From: Rhizobium mongolense subsp. loessense | Lineage (GTDB): Bacteria > Pseudomonadota > Alphaproteobacteria > Rhizobiales > Rhizobiaceae | Reading direction: 5' to 3' | DNA: 64,000 nucleotides | Assembly (NCBI RefSeq): GCF_900099775.1 | Contig: NZ_FMTM01000019.1 | Span: 1-64,000, forward strand | Shown: positions 44,729 to 53,354 of the stretch, one piece after another | How positions within the stretch are numbered: position 1 is the stretch's first letter | Layout: each line of letters opens with the position of its first letter | Translations under genes and position numbers: made by a program | Notes under the pieces: model-generated | What the model was told of the DNA's origin: nothing | Database searches by the model: none | The model's input: only the letters and a program-made list of their open reading frames with translations

Positions 44729-45874
44729 ATGTCCTGGCTGACTGCAGAGGAAGCGCTGTACCGTCTCGGCACGAAGCCGCAGACGCTTTATGCCAATGTC
44801 AGCCGGGGACGCATTCGCGCAAAACCCGATCCATCCGACCCGCGCCGCAGCCTCTATTACACCCCCGACGTCACCCGGCTTGCCGAGCGCCATGGCGGCA
44901 GGAGGAAGGTCGAGACTGTCGCTGCGGAGGCGATCCAGTGGGGCGATCCGGTCCTTCCGTCAGCGGTTTCAACCGTCGTGAATGGGCGTCTCTACTATCG
45001 CGGAATTGATGCCGCCAAACTTTCCGAATGTGCAACGCTTGAAGAAACGGCGGCACTGCTTTGGAACAAAGGTACGCCTATCAACATCGCAGCCGGCGGG
45101 AGTGAGGGATCCGTTCCATCCATGGCTGCCGCTTTCTCGGCGCTCGCTGCCCGCGTGCCCCAAGACCTGCCGAGCCTCGGCCGTTCGCTCCCGGCGTTAC
45201 AAGCCGAAGCGCAAGATATCATGACGACGATCGCCTCCGCGCTCGCGCCAGGCGCATCGGATCTGCCTCTCCATCTGCGCCTTGCAAAAAGCTGGCGCCG
45301 GCCAGAAGCCAGCGATGCGGTGCGCCGCGCCTTAGTGCTGCTTGCAGATCACGAGCTCAATGCGTCGGCCTTCGCCGCACGCGTCACCGCTTCCGCGGGC
45401 GCGACTCTTTCCGCATCGGTGCTTTCCGGTCTTGCAACGCTGACCGGTCCGCTGCACGGGGGCGCATGGGAGGCTGTGGCAACGCTTTCCGAGACGGCTA
45501 GGCGCATCGGCACCAAGGAAGCCATCCGCCGCATCCTGGCGCAGGGCAGCCGGCTTCCGGCCTTCGGTCATCCGCTCTATCCGGACGGCGATATCCGCGC
45601 CGAAGCCCTGCTTGCGCATATCACGCCAGCGGAGATTTTTCTCGAAATCCAAGTGGCAGGCGAAGAGATGATCGGCGAACGCGTCAACATCGATTTCGCG
45701 CTGACGGCAATGGCGGAACGCTTCGAGCTTCCGCAGGATGCGCCGCTCGTCATCTTCGCTCTCGCCCGCAGCTGCGGGTGGTTGGCGCATGCGATGGAAC
45801 AGGTCGAGAGCGGCCATCTCATCCGTCCAAGAGCCCGTTACACCGGTCCCTCTATTGGAACCTCTAGCGCGTAA
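44729..45874 (+). CDS. helix-turn-helix domain fused to a citrate synthase-like domain
   Basis: A protein of about 381 residues. Residues 1-50 form a small MerR/excisionase-type winged helix-turn-helix (WLTAEEALYRLGTKPQTLY, then the wing around YYTPDV). From about 75 on it is a citrate synthase body with His243 (GPLHGGAWEA), His281 (FGHPLYPDGD, without the usual Arg of GHRVY) and Asp322 (NIDFAL). It may sense an acyl-CoA, oxaloacetate or citrate and control transcription, including its divergent neighbour. Start: ATG 44729 gives the domain's natural beginning; ATGs at 44705 and 44720 are alternatives. Confidence 0.82.
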   Translation: MSWLTAEEALYRLGTKPQTLYANVSRGRIRAKPDPSDPRRSLYYTPDVTRLAERHGGRRKVETVAAEAIQWGDPVLPSAVSTVVNGRLYYRGIDAAKLSECATLEETAALLWNKGTPINIAAGGSEGSVPSMAAAFSALAARVPQDLPSLGRSLPALQAEAQDIMTTIASALAPGASDLPLHLRLAKSWRRPEASDAVRRALVLLADHELNASAFAARVTASAGATLSASVLSGLATLTGPLHGGAWEAVATLSETARRIGTKEAIRRILAQGSRLPAFGHPLYPDGDIRAEALLAHITPAEIFLEIQVAGEEMIGERVNIDFALTAMAERFELPQDAPLVIFALARSCGWLAHAMEQVESGHLIRPRARYTGPSIGTSSA

Positions 45875-46015
45875 GGCCGGCCCGCCTTGCCAGGTTGCGC
45901 TTTTCTGCATACGAAACCCTTGTTTTGTTTTATGGTGACGGTGCCGGGACAAGCACTTGACCGCATGGCGAACAGCATGCCGGTGTTGGGTGCTTGCGCG
46001 AGGTGGGGACGTATC

Positions 46016-46543
46016 ATGAGCGTAATCTCAGCATTCCTGTGCGGTTCTGCCGCAACCGCCCTTGCGGCATTTCTGCTGCCGGCGGGCGCAGCACTTGCCC
46101 AAACGGGCGGTTGCACCGTCGAGAATGCAGCGGGCGGGCGTGAGGTTCTCCGCTGCCCGAACGGGGTAACGGTAACGGCCGAGGCAGGTGCCGCCTTTAG
46201 GCTGAATGATCGCAACCGCGATGGTAGCCCCGATGTTGTGTCGCTGCGTGGCAAGGCAATCTTGGTCGATGTCGACGAGGCTCGCCACACAGGCGGCTTT
46301 CAGGTGGTGACGCCGCAGGCAATCGCTGCCGTGCGCGGCACACGATGGGCGGTCGACGTTGCAAGCGGCCAAACCTCCGTGCTTGTGGTCCAAGGCTCCG
46401 TTGCCGTGCGCCGTCCTGCGGGCGATCCCGTGGTGCTCGGCCCCGGCGAGGGCGTCGATGTTGTCACCGGCACAGGCGCGCTTGAGGTCCGCCGCTGGCC
46501 GGCCGCCCGCGCCGCCGCCCTGCTTGCCCGCCTCGGCCAGTAG
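46016..46543 (+). CDS. secreted FecR domain protein
   Basis: A 175-residue protein: signal peptide (MSVISAFLCGSAATALAAFL and following) and a FecR-type periplasmic domain (RGKAILVDVDEARHTGGF, then TPQAIAAVRGTRWAVDV and VVLGPGEGVDV). It lacks the N-terminal anti-sigma part of true FecR, so it is a periplasmic ligand-binding or partner module. It lies seven bases upstream of the CHASE2-cyclase gene and should be co-translated with it. Start at 46016 has GGTGGGGACG upstream; longer readings exist. Confidence 0.82.
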   Translation: MSVISAFLCGSAATALAAFLLPAGAALAQTGGCTVENAAGGREVLRCPNGVTVTAEAGAAFRLNDRNRDGSPDVVSLRGKAILVDVDEARHTGGFQVVTPQAIAAVRGTRWAVDVASGQTSVLVVQGSVAVRRPAGDPVVLGPGEGVDVVTGTGALEVRRWPAARAAALLARLGQ

Positions 46544-46550
46544 AACCCCC

Positions 46551-48410
46551 ATGCCGCGCCAGCGATTTCTGATCACTGCAGCTCTTCTTCTGTCCGCGCT
46601 CTGGGGAGGCTTTCTGGGCTCCCTACATCTGACCGGCAGCGCCGGATTCCTCGACCGGATGGAAGCTTCGCTGACCGATATTCGAAGCATGCTGATCGGC
46701 GGCAAGACGCCGCCACCTGCCGTCGCGATCATTGCGATAGACGACCGCACCGCAGCTTCGCACGGTTTTCCTGTCGATCGGGCAACGCTTGCCCGCGCAA
46801 TCACTGCGGTTGCCGCGTCGAGGCCGAAGACGATCGCGCTTGATCTGCTCTTGCTCGATCCCGGCACCGAGGAAGGCGATCTCGCACTTGCATCGGCCCT
46901 CAGGCTTGTGCCCTCCGTCATCGCAGCTGCCGCCGTCTTTCCGGAAAGCAAGCAGATGGTGACAAACGATCCGAACGATCCGCTTTCAGGCATTCCCGTC
47001 GCCGACAGCCTGCTCCTTCCTCTCAAGCGTTTCTCGGATATCGCCGCCACCGGCGTCGTTAATGTCGCAACGGATGAGACGGGGGTCCCCCGCTTCATTC
47101 CGCTGATTTCGCGCAGCGCCGGGCGTGTGGATCCGTCGTTTCCGCTACGCGCGGCGTCGCTGGCGCTCGATCGCGATCCAGCCTTCCAGCCGGGCAGCAT
47201 CTCCTTTGCCGACAGACATATTCCGACCGATACTGGTCAGCGCCTGCCGCTTACCTTCTATGGTCCGCGCCGGACGATCCCAACTTTCAGCCTGATGGAT
47301 GCGCTCGATGGCAAAGTGCCTGCAGACGCAATCGAGAACCGCGTCGTCGTTATCGGCGCAACCGTCACGGCCGGTGGTGACGTTTTTCCGACGCCATTCG
47401 ATCCGGTTCTCCCCGGGGTCGAGGTCATGTCGACCGCAATCGCGCATCTGATCGCTGGAGACAGCATCGTCCGCGATCATAATATCCGCCGGCTCGACGC
47501 CACGGTCGCGGTGCTTCTGCCGCTTGCGCTCGTCGGCCTGATAGCCTGGCGGCGCAGCCTGATCGGTTTCGTCTTGATCGCTCTCGTTTTTGTGGTCTGG
47601 GCGGCCATCAATCTTGCCATGTTCAAGGCAGGCTATTGGCTGAGCGCAGCCTTGCCGATCGCCGCCGCGTTGCCTCCGGTTCTCATCTTCGGCGCAGCGC
47701 AACTCCTTCTCGGACGCCGCCAGGCGCGGCATTTCGCTGCCCAAAGCGAGCTCCTGCAACGCATCGAAGCACCCGGCCTTGGAGAGTGGCTCGCACGCGA
47801 TCCATCCTTCCTTGCCGAGCCAGTCCGGCAGGATGCTGCGGTGGTCTTTATCGATCTGTCGGGCTTTACCGGGCTTAGTGAAGCGGTCGGAGCGGTAACC
47901 GTGCGCGAGGTCCTGAGCGGCTTTTTCGAGATAGCCGACCAGGAGGCGCGAGCGCATGGCGGCGCGATCACGAGCTTCATGGGCGACGGTGCGATGATCC
48001 TGTTCGGGCTGCCGCATCCGGCCGAAGACGACGCGTCGCGCGCCGCAGCCTGCGCGCTGGCGCTCGCAGATCGCATGCGCTCCTGGCTCGATTCGCACAC
48101 AGCTCTCCAAGGGGGACGGAAGATCGGCTTCAAGATCGGCGCCCATTGCGGGCCTGTCGTCGCCTCGCGCCTCGGCACCGGCGATCGCCAGCAGATTACC
48201 GCGACCGGCGACACCGTCAATGTCGCCAGCCGCCTGATGGAGGTTGCGGCCAGCCGCGGCGCTGAGGTCGCCTTCAGCGCGGCACTTGTCCGCGTAGCAT
48301 CCGCCGGCGCCGGCCCGTCACCCGCCGGTCCGCTCGAAGGTCCGCTGGAGACGAAAATCCGCGGCCGCTCCGGCAGCATCGACGTCTGGCTGTGGCGCTG
48401 CGCCGGCTGA
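46551..48410 (+). CDS. CHASE2 domain adenylate/guanylate cyclase
   Basis: A 619-residue membrane-bound class III cyclase. An N-terminal helix is followed by a periplasmic CHASE2 sensor (about residues 30-315), three membrane helices (about 325-405), and a cytoplasmic class III cyclase domain (about 425-600). Metal aspartates are in FIDLSGFT and FMGDG; the transition-state Asn and Arg in GDTVNVASR are intact. The base-selecting lysine expected before FxGD is a serine (TSFMGD), so the substrate cannot be told from sequence. Paired with the FecR gene seven bases upstream. Confidence 0.9.
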   Translation: MPRQRFLITAALLLSALWGGFLGSLHLTGSAGFLDRMEASLTDIRSMLIGGKTPPPAVAIIAIDDRTAASHGFPVDRATLARAITAVAASRPKTIALDLLLLDPGTEEGDLALASALRLVPSVIAAAAVFPESKQMVTNDPNDPLSGIPVADSLLLPLKRFSDIAATGVVNVATDETGVPRFIPLISRSAGRVDPSFPLRAASLALDRDPAFQPGSISFADRHIPTDTGQRLPLTFYGPRRTIPTFSLMDALDGKVPADAIENRVVVIGATVTAGGDVFPTPFDPVLPGVEVMSTAIAHLIAGDSIVRDHNIRRLDATVAVLLPLALVGLIAWRRSLIGFVLIALVFVVWAAINLAMFKAGYWLSAALPIAAALPPVLIFGAAQLLLGRRQARHFAAQSELLQRIEAPGLGEWLARDPSFLAEPVRQDAAVVFIDLSGFTGLSEAVGAVTVREVLSGFFEIADQEARAHGGAITSFMGDGAMILFGLPHPAEDDASRAAACALALADRMRSWLDSHTALQGGRKIGFKIGAHCGPVVASRLGTGDRQQITATGDTVNVASRLMEVAASRGAEVAFSAALVRVASAGAGPSPAGPLEGPLETKIRGRSGSIDVWLWRCAG

Positions 48411-48519
48411 TATTGCCGCTTTGACATTTGCCGTCTTAGCGGGTAGGAACGCGCCAACCGTTCTGCCGGCAGGTTCCGGCCACGGCGCTTGTGCGCCCGA
48501 TATTCCGAAAGACAGACAG

Positions 48520-50418
48520 ATGACAGATCTCAACAGCGTCGTCCCGGCGATCGCCAAGGCGTTGGCAAAGCGCGGCTATGCAGCGCTGACCCCCGTGCAG
48601 AAAGCCATGCTCGATCCGGCGCTTGTCGCTTCGGATGCGCTGGTTTCAGCGCAAACCGGCTCGGGCAAGACCGTCGCCTTCGGCCTTGCGCTCGCGCCGA
48701 CGCTGCTCGAGGGCGAGGAGCGCTTTGCCCCCGCCGCCGAACCGCTGGCGCTTGTGATCGCGCCGACCCGCGAACTTGCCTTGCAGGTGAAGCGCGAGCT
48801 CGAATGGCTGTACGAGATGACCGGTGCGCTAATTGTCAGCTGCGTCGGCGGTATGGATATCCGCAGCGAGCGCCGTGCGTTGGAACGCGGCGCCCATATC
48901 GTCGTCGGCACTCCCGGACGTCTTTGCGACCATATCCGCCGCAAGGCTCTCGATATGTCCGCATTAAAGGCCGTTGTTCTCGACGAGGCGGACGAGATGC
49001 TCGACCTCGGCTTCCGTGAAGATCTGGAGTTCATCCTCGAAGCGGCACCCGACGACCGCCGGACACTGATGTTCTCGGCAACTGTTTCCTCCGCCATCGC
49101 CAAGCTCGCCAAGAGCTACCAGCGCGACGCCGTGCGTATATCGACGCAGACCGAAGAGAAGCAGCATGTCGATATCGAATACCGCGCGCTTGCCGCTGCG
49201 CCGGCTGACCGCGAAAATGCGATCATCAATGTGCTGCGCTACTATGAGGCGACCAACGCCATTGTGTTCTGTTCGACGCGCGCTGCGGTCAATCATCTGA
49301 CGGCCCGCTTCAACAACCGCAATTTCGCAGTCGTGGCACTCTCCGGCGAACTGACGCAGAACGAGCGGACGCACGCGCTTCAGGCAATGCGCGACGGCCG
49401 CGCCCGCGTCTGCATCGCAACCGACGTTGCCGCCCGCGGCATCGACCTTCCAGGCCTCGACCTCGTCATCCATGCCGACTTGCCGACCAATCCGGAAACG
49501 CTGCTGCATCGCAGCGGGCGCACCGGCCGGGCAGGGCGCAAAGGCGTCAGCGCACTGATCGTGCCGCTCAATGCCCGCCGTAAGGCCGAGCGCATTCTCG
49601 ATGCCGCCGGGATTGCCGCCACCTGGGCTCTTCCACCGTCGGCCGAGGATGTGATGCGCCGCGACGACGAGCGCCTGCTTGCCGACCCGATCCTCAGCGA
49701 GGCTGGGCGCGACGAGGATCAAGCACTGGTCGGCCAGCTCATTGCAAATCACGGCGCAGAGAAGCTTGCCGCGGCCTTCGTGCGCCTCTATCGCTCCAAT
49801 CAATCGGCGCCGGAAGATCTGATCGAAGTCTCGATAGAGGGCGACCGTAAGCGTCAGCGCCGCGAAAATGCTTTCGAGCCGCGGGAGCCGAGCCAGAAGG
49901 GCCCACGCGACGATTTCGGCCCGAGCGTCTGGTTCTCGGTTTCCGTCGGCCGCAAGCAGAATGCCGAACCGCGCTGGCTGATCCCGATGCTCTGCCGCAA
50001 CGGCAATCTGACGAAACGGGAGATCGGTGCGATCAAGATGCAGCCGGAAGAGACCTATGTGGAGATCTCCGCCGATAGCGCCGAAGCTTTCCTCCAAGCG
50101 GTCGGACCGAACAAGACGATGGAGCGCGGCATACGCGTGACGCGTCTGAACGGTACCCCGGATTTCAGCCGTCCGGTCGCTGCAAAACCTTATGCCGGCA
50201 AGAAGACGTTCGGCGAGCGCCGTGACGAGACATCCTATGACGATCGCCCTAAGGGCAAGTTCAAGAAGGATTTCAAGGGTAAGACAGCTCCCGCAACCGT
50301 CGATCACAGTGAGAAACGGGACGCCAAGCCCTGGGGCAAGGCAGCGGGAAAACCTAAATTCGAAGGCAAGGGTGGCTTCGCGCCGAAGGGCAAGTTCGCT
50401 AAGAAGAAGCAGGGTTGA
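48520..50418 (+). CDS. DEAD-box RNA helicase with DbpA-type RNA-binding domain
   Basis: A 632-residue ATP-dependent RNA helicase. All core motifs are present: Q-motif region ALTPVQ, Walker A AQTGSGKT, PTRELA, DEAD (VLDEADEMLD), SAT, and HRSGRTGRAGR. A C-terminal DbpA-like RNA-binding domain (about 470-545) is followed by a Lys/Gly/Phe-rich tail (KGKFKKDFKGK, GGFAPKGKFAKKK) typical of cold-shock/ribosome-assembly helicases. Likely role in rRNA maturation or growth in the cold. Confidence 0.92.
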   Translation: MTDLNSVVPAIAKALAKRGYAALTPVQKAMLDPALVASDALVSAQTGSGKTVAFGLALAPTLLEGEERFAPAAEPLALVIAPTRELALQVKRELEWLYEMTGALIVSCVGGMDIRSERRALERGAHIVVGTPGRLCDHIRRKALDMSALKAVVLDEADEMLDLGFREDLEFILEAAPDDRRTLMFSATVSSAIAKLAKSYQRDAVRISTQTEEKQHVDIEYRALAAAPADRENAIINVLRYYEATNAIVFCSTRAAVNHLTARFNNRNFAVVALSGELTQNERTHALQAMRDGRARVCIATDVAARGIDLPGLDLVIHADLPTNPETLLHRSGRTGRAGRKGVSALIVPLNARRKAERILDAAGIAATWALPPSAEDVMRRDDERLLADPILSEAGRDEDQALVGQLIANHGAEKLAAAFVRLYRSNQSAPEDLIEVSIEGDRKRQRRENAFEPREPSQKGPRDDFGPSVWFSVSVGRKQNAEPRWLIPMLCRNGNLTKREIGAIKMQPEETYVEISADSAEAFLQAVGPNKTMERGIRVTRLNGTPDFSRPVAAKPYAGKKTFGERRDETSYDDRPKGKFKKDFKGKTAPATVDHSEKRDAKPWGKAAGKPKFEGKGGFAPKGKFAKKKQG

Positions 50419-50476
50419 GGAGGGACGGACCGACAATTGGCGCGCCTTCCTTTTATGCTCTACTGAGGATGCAGCC

Positions 50477-50908
50477 ATGACAGAGATCGTGATTTTATCC
50501 GTTCCGCTCTTCAGCACGTTGTGCAACGAAGCTTTCAAGTTGCGTCGCGCCGTCTTCATCGGTGAGCAGAATGTGCCTGCCGATGAGGAATTCGATGAAG
50601 CCGATTTAAGCGCCCACCACATAGTCGCCATCCAGGCCGGCGAAGTCGCGGGCACGCTTCGGGTCGTCTATCTCGATGATCACGTGAAGATCGGGCGCGT
50701 GGCCGTCGGAGCGCAATGGCGCGGCCATGGCATCGCAAGCGCGATGATCCGCTTTGGGATGGAGGCGCATCACACTGCACGCGGCAATCGCTTTTACCTG
50801 ACGGCCCAAAGCGACAAGATCGCGCTCTATGAGAAGTTCGGCTTTACTGCGTTCGGCGATGAATTTTTTGACGGGGGCATGCCGCACCTCGCCATGAAGA
50901 ACTACTGA
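50477..50908 (+). CDS. GNAT family N-acetyltransferase
   Basis: A 143-residue acetyltransferase of the ElaA-like type: LRRAVFIGEQNVPADEEFDEAD near the start (in part), then VAGTLRVVYLDD, IGRVAVGAQWRGHGIASAMI (acetyl-CoA loop) and the C-terminal YEKFGFTAFGDEFF. The acetyl acceptor is unknown. Start with GAGGATGCAG. Followed after 35 bases by the methyltransferase gene on the same strand. Confidence 0.88.
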   Translation: MTEIVILSVPLFSTLCNEAFKLRRAVFIGEQNVPADEEFDEADLSAHHIVAIQAGEVAGTLRVVYLDDHVKIGRVAVGAQWRGHGIASAMIRFGMEAHHTARGNRFYLTAQSDKIALYEKFGFTAFGDEFFDGGMPHLAMKNY

Positions 50909-50943
50909 TTCCGAGGGCGCCGGTGGACATGGGGGCACCGCCA

Positions 50944-51594
50944 ATGACCGGCAAAGACAGCCCGCAATATCTTGCAGCGGCAGATTTCATTCGGAAGAAC
51001 CTCCGCCTTCAGCCGGTGCCGTCAGTTCCAGAGATAATGCTCTATGCAGCACATTCGGGAAGCGGGCTGGGGCGACTGACAAGGCTTGACGGTGCAGTTT
51101 CCACCGCACCCTACTGGGCTTATCATTGGGCTGGCGGAGCGGTCCTCGCCCGCCATATCCTCTCGCACCCCCAGACCGTCAGCGACCGCCATGTCCTCGA
51201 TCTCGGTTCAGGCTCGGGACTGGTCGCTATTGCTGCTGCCAATGCAGGTGCTGCCCATGTCACCGCGATCGATATCGATATTCATGCGATTGCCGCGATA
51301 GATCTCAATGCTGCTACTAATGGTACTAAGATCGAAACGCTGCAAGCCGATATCCTCGACGCTTCGCCTCCCGCTTGCGATGTCATCGTGGCAGGCGACG
51401 TGTTCTACGATGCGAAGCTTGCAAGACGCGTCCTGCCGTTTTTCGCCCGCTGCCGCGCCGCTGGCATCGACGTCCTGATCGGCGACCCGGGCAGGACGCC
51501 TTTGCCCCGCGAGCGGCTTCGACTGGTGACGACATACGCCGTCGCAGACTTCGGGGCGGCGATGGAGAATGTGTGCGGAGTGTATTCGCTTTAG
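50944..51594 (+). CDS. class I SAM-dependent methyltransferase, METTL20-like (ETF beta lysine methyltransferase type)
   Basis: A protein of about 216 residues with a Rossmann-type methyltransferase fold: DLGSGSGLVAIAAANAGA (motif I), AIDIDIHAIAAIDLNA, and GDVFYD (post-motif II). PYWAYHWAGGAVLARHI upstream of motif I is the hallmark of the METTL20/PrmA-like seven-beta-strand lysine methyltransferases. The Agrobacterium member of this family is reported to methylate ETF beta and ribosomal L7/L12. Start uncertain among GTG 50923, ATG 50929 and ATG 50944. Convergent with moeA. Confidence 0.85.
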   Translation: MTGKDSPQYLAAADFIRKNLRLQPVPSVPEIMLYAAHSGSGLGRLTRLDGAVSTAPYWAYHWAGGAVLARHILSHPQTVSDRHVLDLGSGSGLVAIAAANAGAAHVTAIDIDIHAIAAIDLNAATNGTKIETLQADILDASPPACDVIVAGDVFYDAKLARRVLPFFARCRAAGIDVLIGDPGRTPLPRERLRLVTTYAVADFGAAMENVCGVYSL

Positions 51595-51632
51595 ATCAGC
51601 GGAGGCGCGACGGATCACACTTCTGCCAGAAG

Positions 51633-52856
51633 TCAGCCGAGGAGCTCCGGCCGGAGCAGCATCACCGGGCAGGGGGATCCCGCCGGAAGCTGCGGCGCAT
51701 GGGGCGGGCGAATGATCAGGCAGTCGGCATGGGCGAAGACCTTCATCATCGACGAATCCTGCTTGCCGAACGGCTCCGCCAGCCACATGCCGGAGGAGGA
51801 TTTGGCGAGCTTCGCCCGCACATAGTCCTGACGCTGATCGTTGGAGGCAAGGGTGACAGCCGCCTCCACCATGGCATCGCGCTTGACCGGCGGCAGGGAG
51901 GCGAGCCTGCGAACCAGCGGCTCGAGGAACAGCAAGGCGCAGACGAGGCTTGATACCGGATTGCCCGGCAAACCGAGCACGTGCGTGCTTGCGAGGCTGC
52001 CGACCATCAGCGGCTTGCCTGGCCGCATGGCAATCTTCCAGAAATCGAGCGTCATACCCGCGGCTACCAGTGTGGCCTGCACGAGGTCGTGGTCGCCGAC
52101 GGAAGCGCCGCCGAGCGTTACGATGACATCGGCACCGGCGGCCTGTGCCTTGCGGACCGCTGCCGTGATAGCAACCTTGTCGTCGGGCGCGATACCGAGA
52201 TCGAGCACGTCGCCGCCAGCGTTGTGCACCAGCGCCCCGATACCGAACGTGTTCGACGCGACGATCTGCGAAGGACCCAGGTCGCTTCCTGGCGTCAGCA
52301 GTTCGTCGCCCGTTGCAAGGATTGCCACAAGCGGCTTGCGCAGCACGTCGAGCGAGGCATAGTTCATCGCGGCGGCCACTGTTAGTCGCGTGAAATCCAT
52401 GACGGTGCCGGCAGCGAGCACTGCCTCGTTTTCATTAAAATCCTGCCCGCGGGAACGGATATGTTGGCCCTGTCGGACGGGATATTTCGTGCGGATGCCT
52501 CCATCGATTTTCTCAGCGTCCTCCTGCAGCAGGACGCTGTCGGCGCCGGAGGGAACCGGCGCGCCCGTGAAGATCCGGACCGTTTCGCCCTTTCCCACGG
52601 TGCCATCGAAAGCGTGTCCTGCCGCAGATGTGCCTATGAGCTTGAGTTCAGCGCCGGGCTCCGGTGCATCCTCACGGCGCAGCGCGTAGCCGTCCATCGC
52701 AGACGCATTGAAGGGCGGCTGCGTTAGCCGCGCCGTCAAGCCGGCCGCAAGCACGCGCCGATCGCCGTCGGCAAGCGAAACGGTCTCGACATCGGAAATC
52801 GGCTTGGCATTCCCAAGCAATCTGCCTTGCGCCTCTGTGACGGGAAGGAGGTTCAT
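51633..52856 (-). CDS. moeA: molybdopterin molybdenumtransferase
   Basis: A 407-residue MoeA, inserting molybdate into adenylylated molybdopterin. The MPT-binding fold is seen in VAILATGDELLTPG, GGASVGDHD and MRPGKPLMVG, with GLPGNPVSSLV before the C-terminal domain. It is the last gene of the ppiD-trpD-trpC-moaC-moeA operon, its start overlapping the moaC stop by four bases (ATGA). Confidence 0.95.
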   Translation of the reverse strand: MNLLPVTEAQGRLLGNAKPISDVETVSLADGDRRVLAAGLTARLTQPPFNASAMDGYALRREDAPEPGAELKLIGTSAAGHAFDGTVGKGETVRIFTGAPVPSGADSVLLQEDAEKIDGGIRTKYPVRQGQHIRSRGQDFNENEAVLAAGTVMDFTRLTVAAAMNYASLDVLRKPLVAILATGDELLTPGSDLGPSQIVASNTFGIGALVHNAGGDVLDLGIAPDDKVAITAAVRKAQAAGADVIVTLGGASVGDHDLVQATLVAAGMTLDFWKIAMRPGKPLMVGSLASTHVLGLPGNPVSSLVCALLFLEPLVRRLASLPPVKRDAMVEAAVTLASNDQRQDYVRAKLAKSSSGMWLAEPFGKQDSSMMKVFAHADCLIIRPPHAPQLPAGSPCPVMLLRPELLG

Positions 52857-53353
52857 CGGCCAGCCTCCGGATGGCGGAAGTCGCCGGATTTGCCGCCCGA
52901 CTTTTCGACCAGCCGGATGCCGCCGATCTCCATCGCCTTGTCGGCGGCCTTCGCCATGTCGTAGATCGTCAGGCAGGCGACTGACACGGCGGTCAGCGCT
53001 TCCATCTCGACGCCGGTCTTGCCCGTAAGCTTGGCGGTCGCGATGATGCGCAGGCCGGGCAGGGCGACATCCTCTTCGATCTCGACGCTCACCTTCGTCA
53101 GCATTAGGGGGTGACAGAGCGGGATAAGGCTGGACGTCTGCTTGGCCGCCATGATGCCGGCCAGCCGCGCCGTGCCGATAACGTCGCCCTTCTTCGCGTT
53201 TCCTTCACGGATCAGACGCAGCGTTTGCGCCGCCATCTTCACATGGCCCTCCGCGGTTGCAACGCGAACCGTATCGGCCTTGCCGCCGACATCGATCATG
53301 TGGGCCTCACCGGAGGCGGCTATATGGGTAAGTCCTGGCTTCTCGCCGCTCAT
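52853..53353 (-). CDS. moaC: cyclic pyranopterin monophosphate synthase
   Basis: A 166-residue MoaC, forming cyclic pyranopterin phosphate in the first stage of molybdopterin synthesis. Typical blocks: GLTHIAASGEAHMIDVGGK (in part), GTARLAGIMAAKQTSSLIPLCHPL and VGMEALTAVSVACLTIYDM-type helix. It starts one base after the trpC stop and overlaps moeA. Confidence 0.95.
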   Translation of the reverse strand: MSGEKPGLTHIAASGEAHMIDVGGKADTVRVATAEGHVKMAAQTLRLIREGNAKKGDVIGTARLAGIMAAKQTSSLIPLCHPLMLTKVSVEIEEDVALPGLRIIATAKLTGKTGVEMEALTAVSVACLTIYDMAKAADKAMEIGGIRLVEKSGGKSGDFRHPEAGR

Positions 53354-53354
53354 G

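Noticed and set aside
48964..50655. Minus-strand frame of 563 codons opposite the helicase
   Set aside because: Shadow of the DEAD-box helicase gene.
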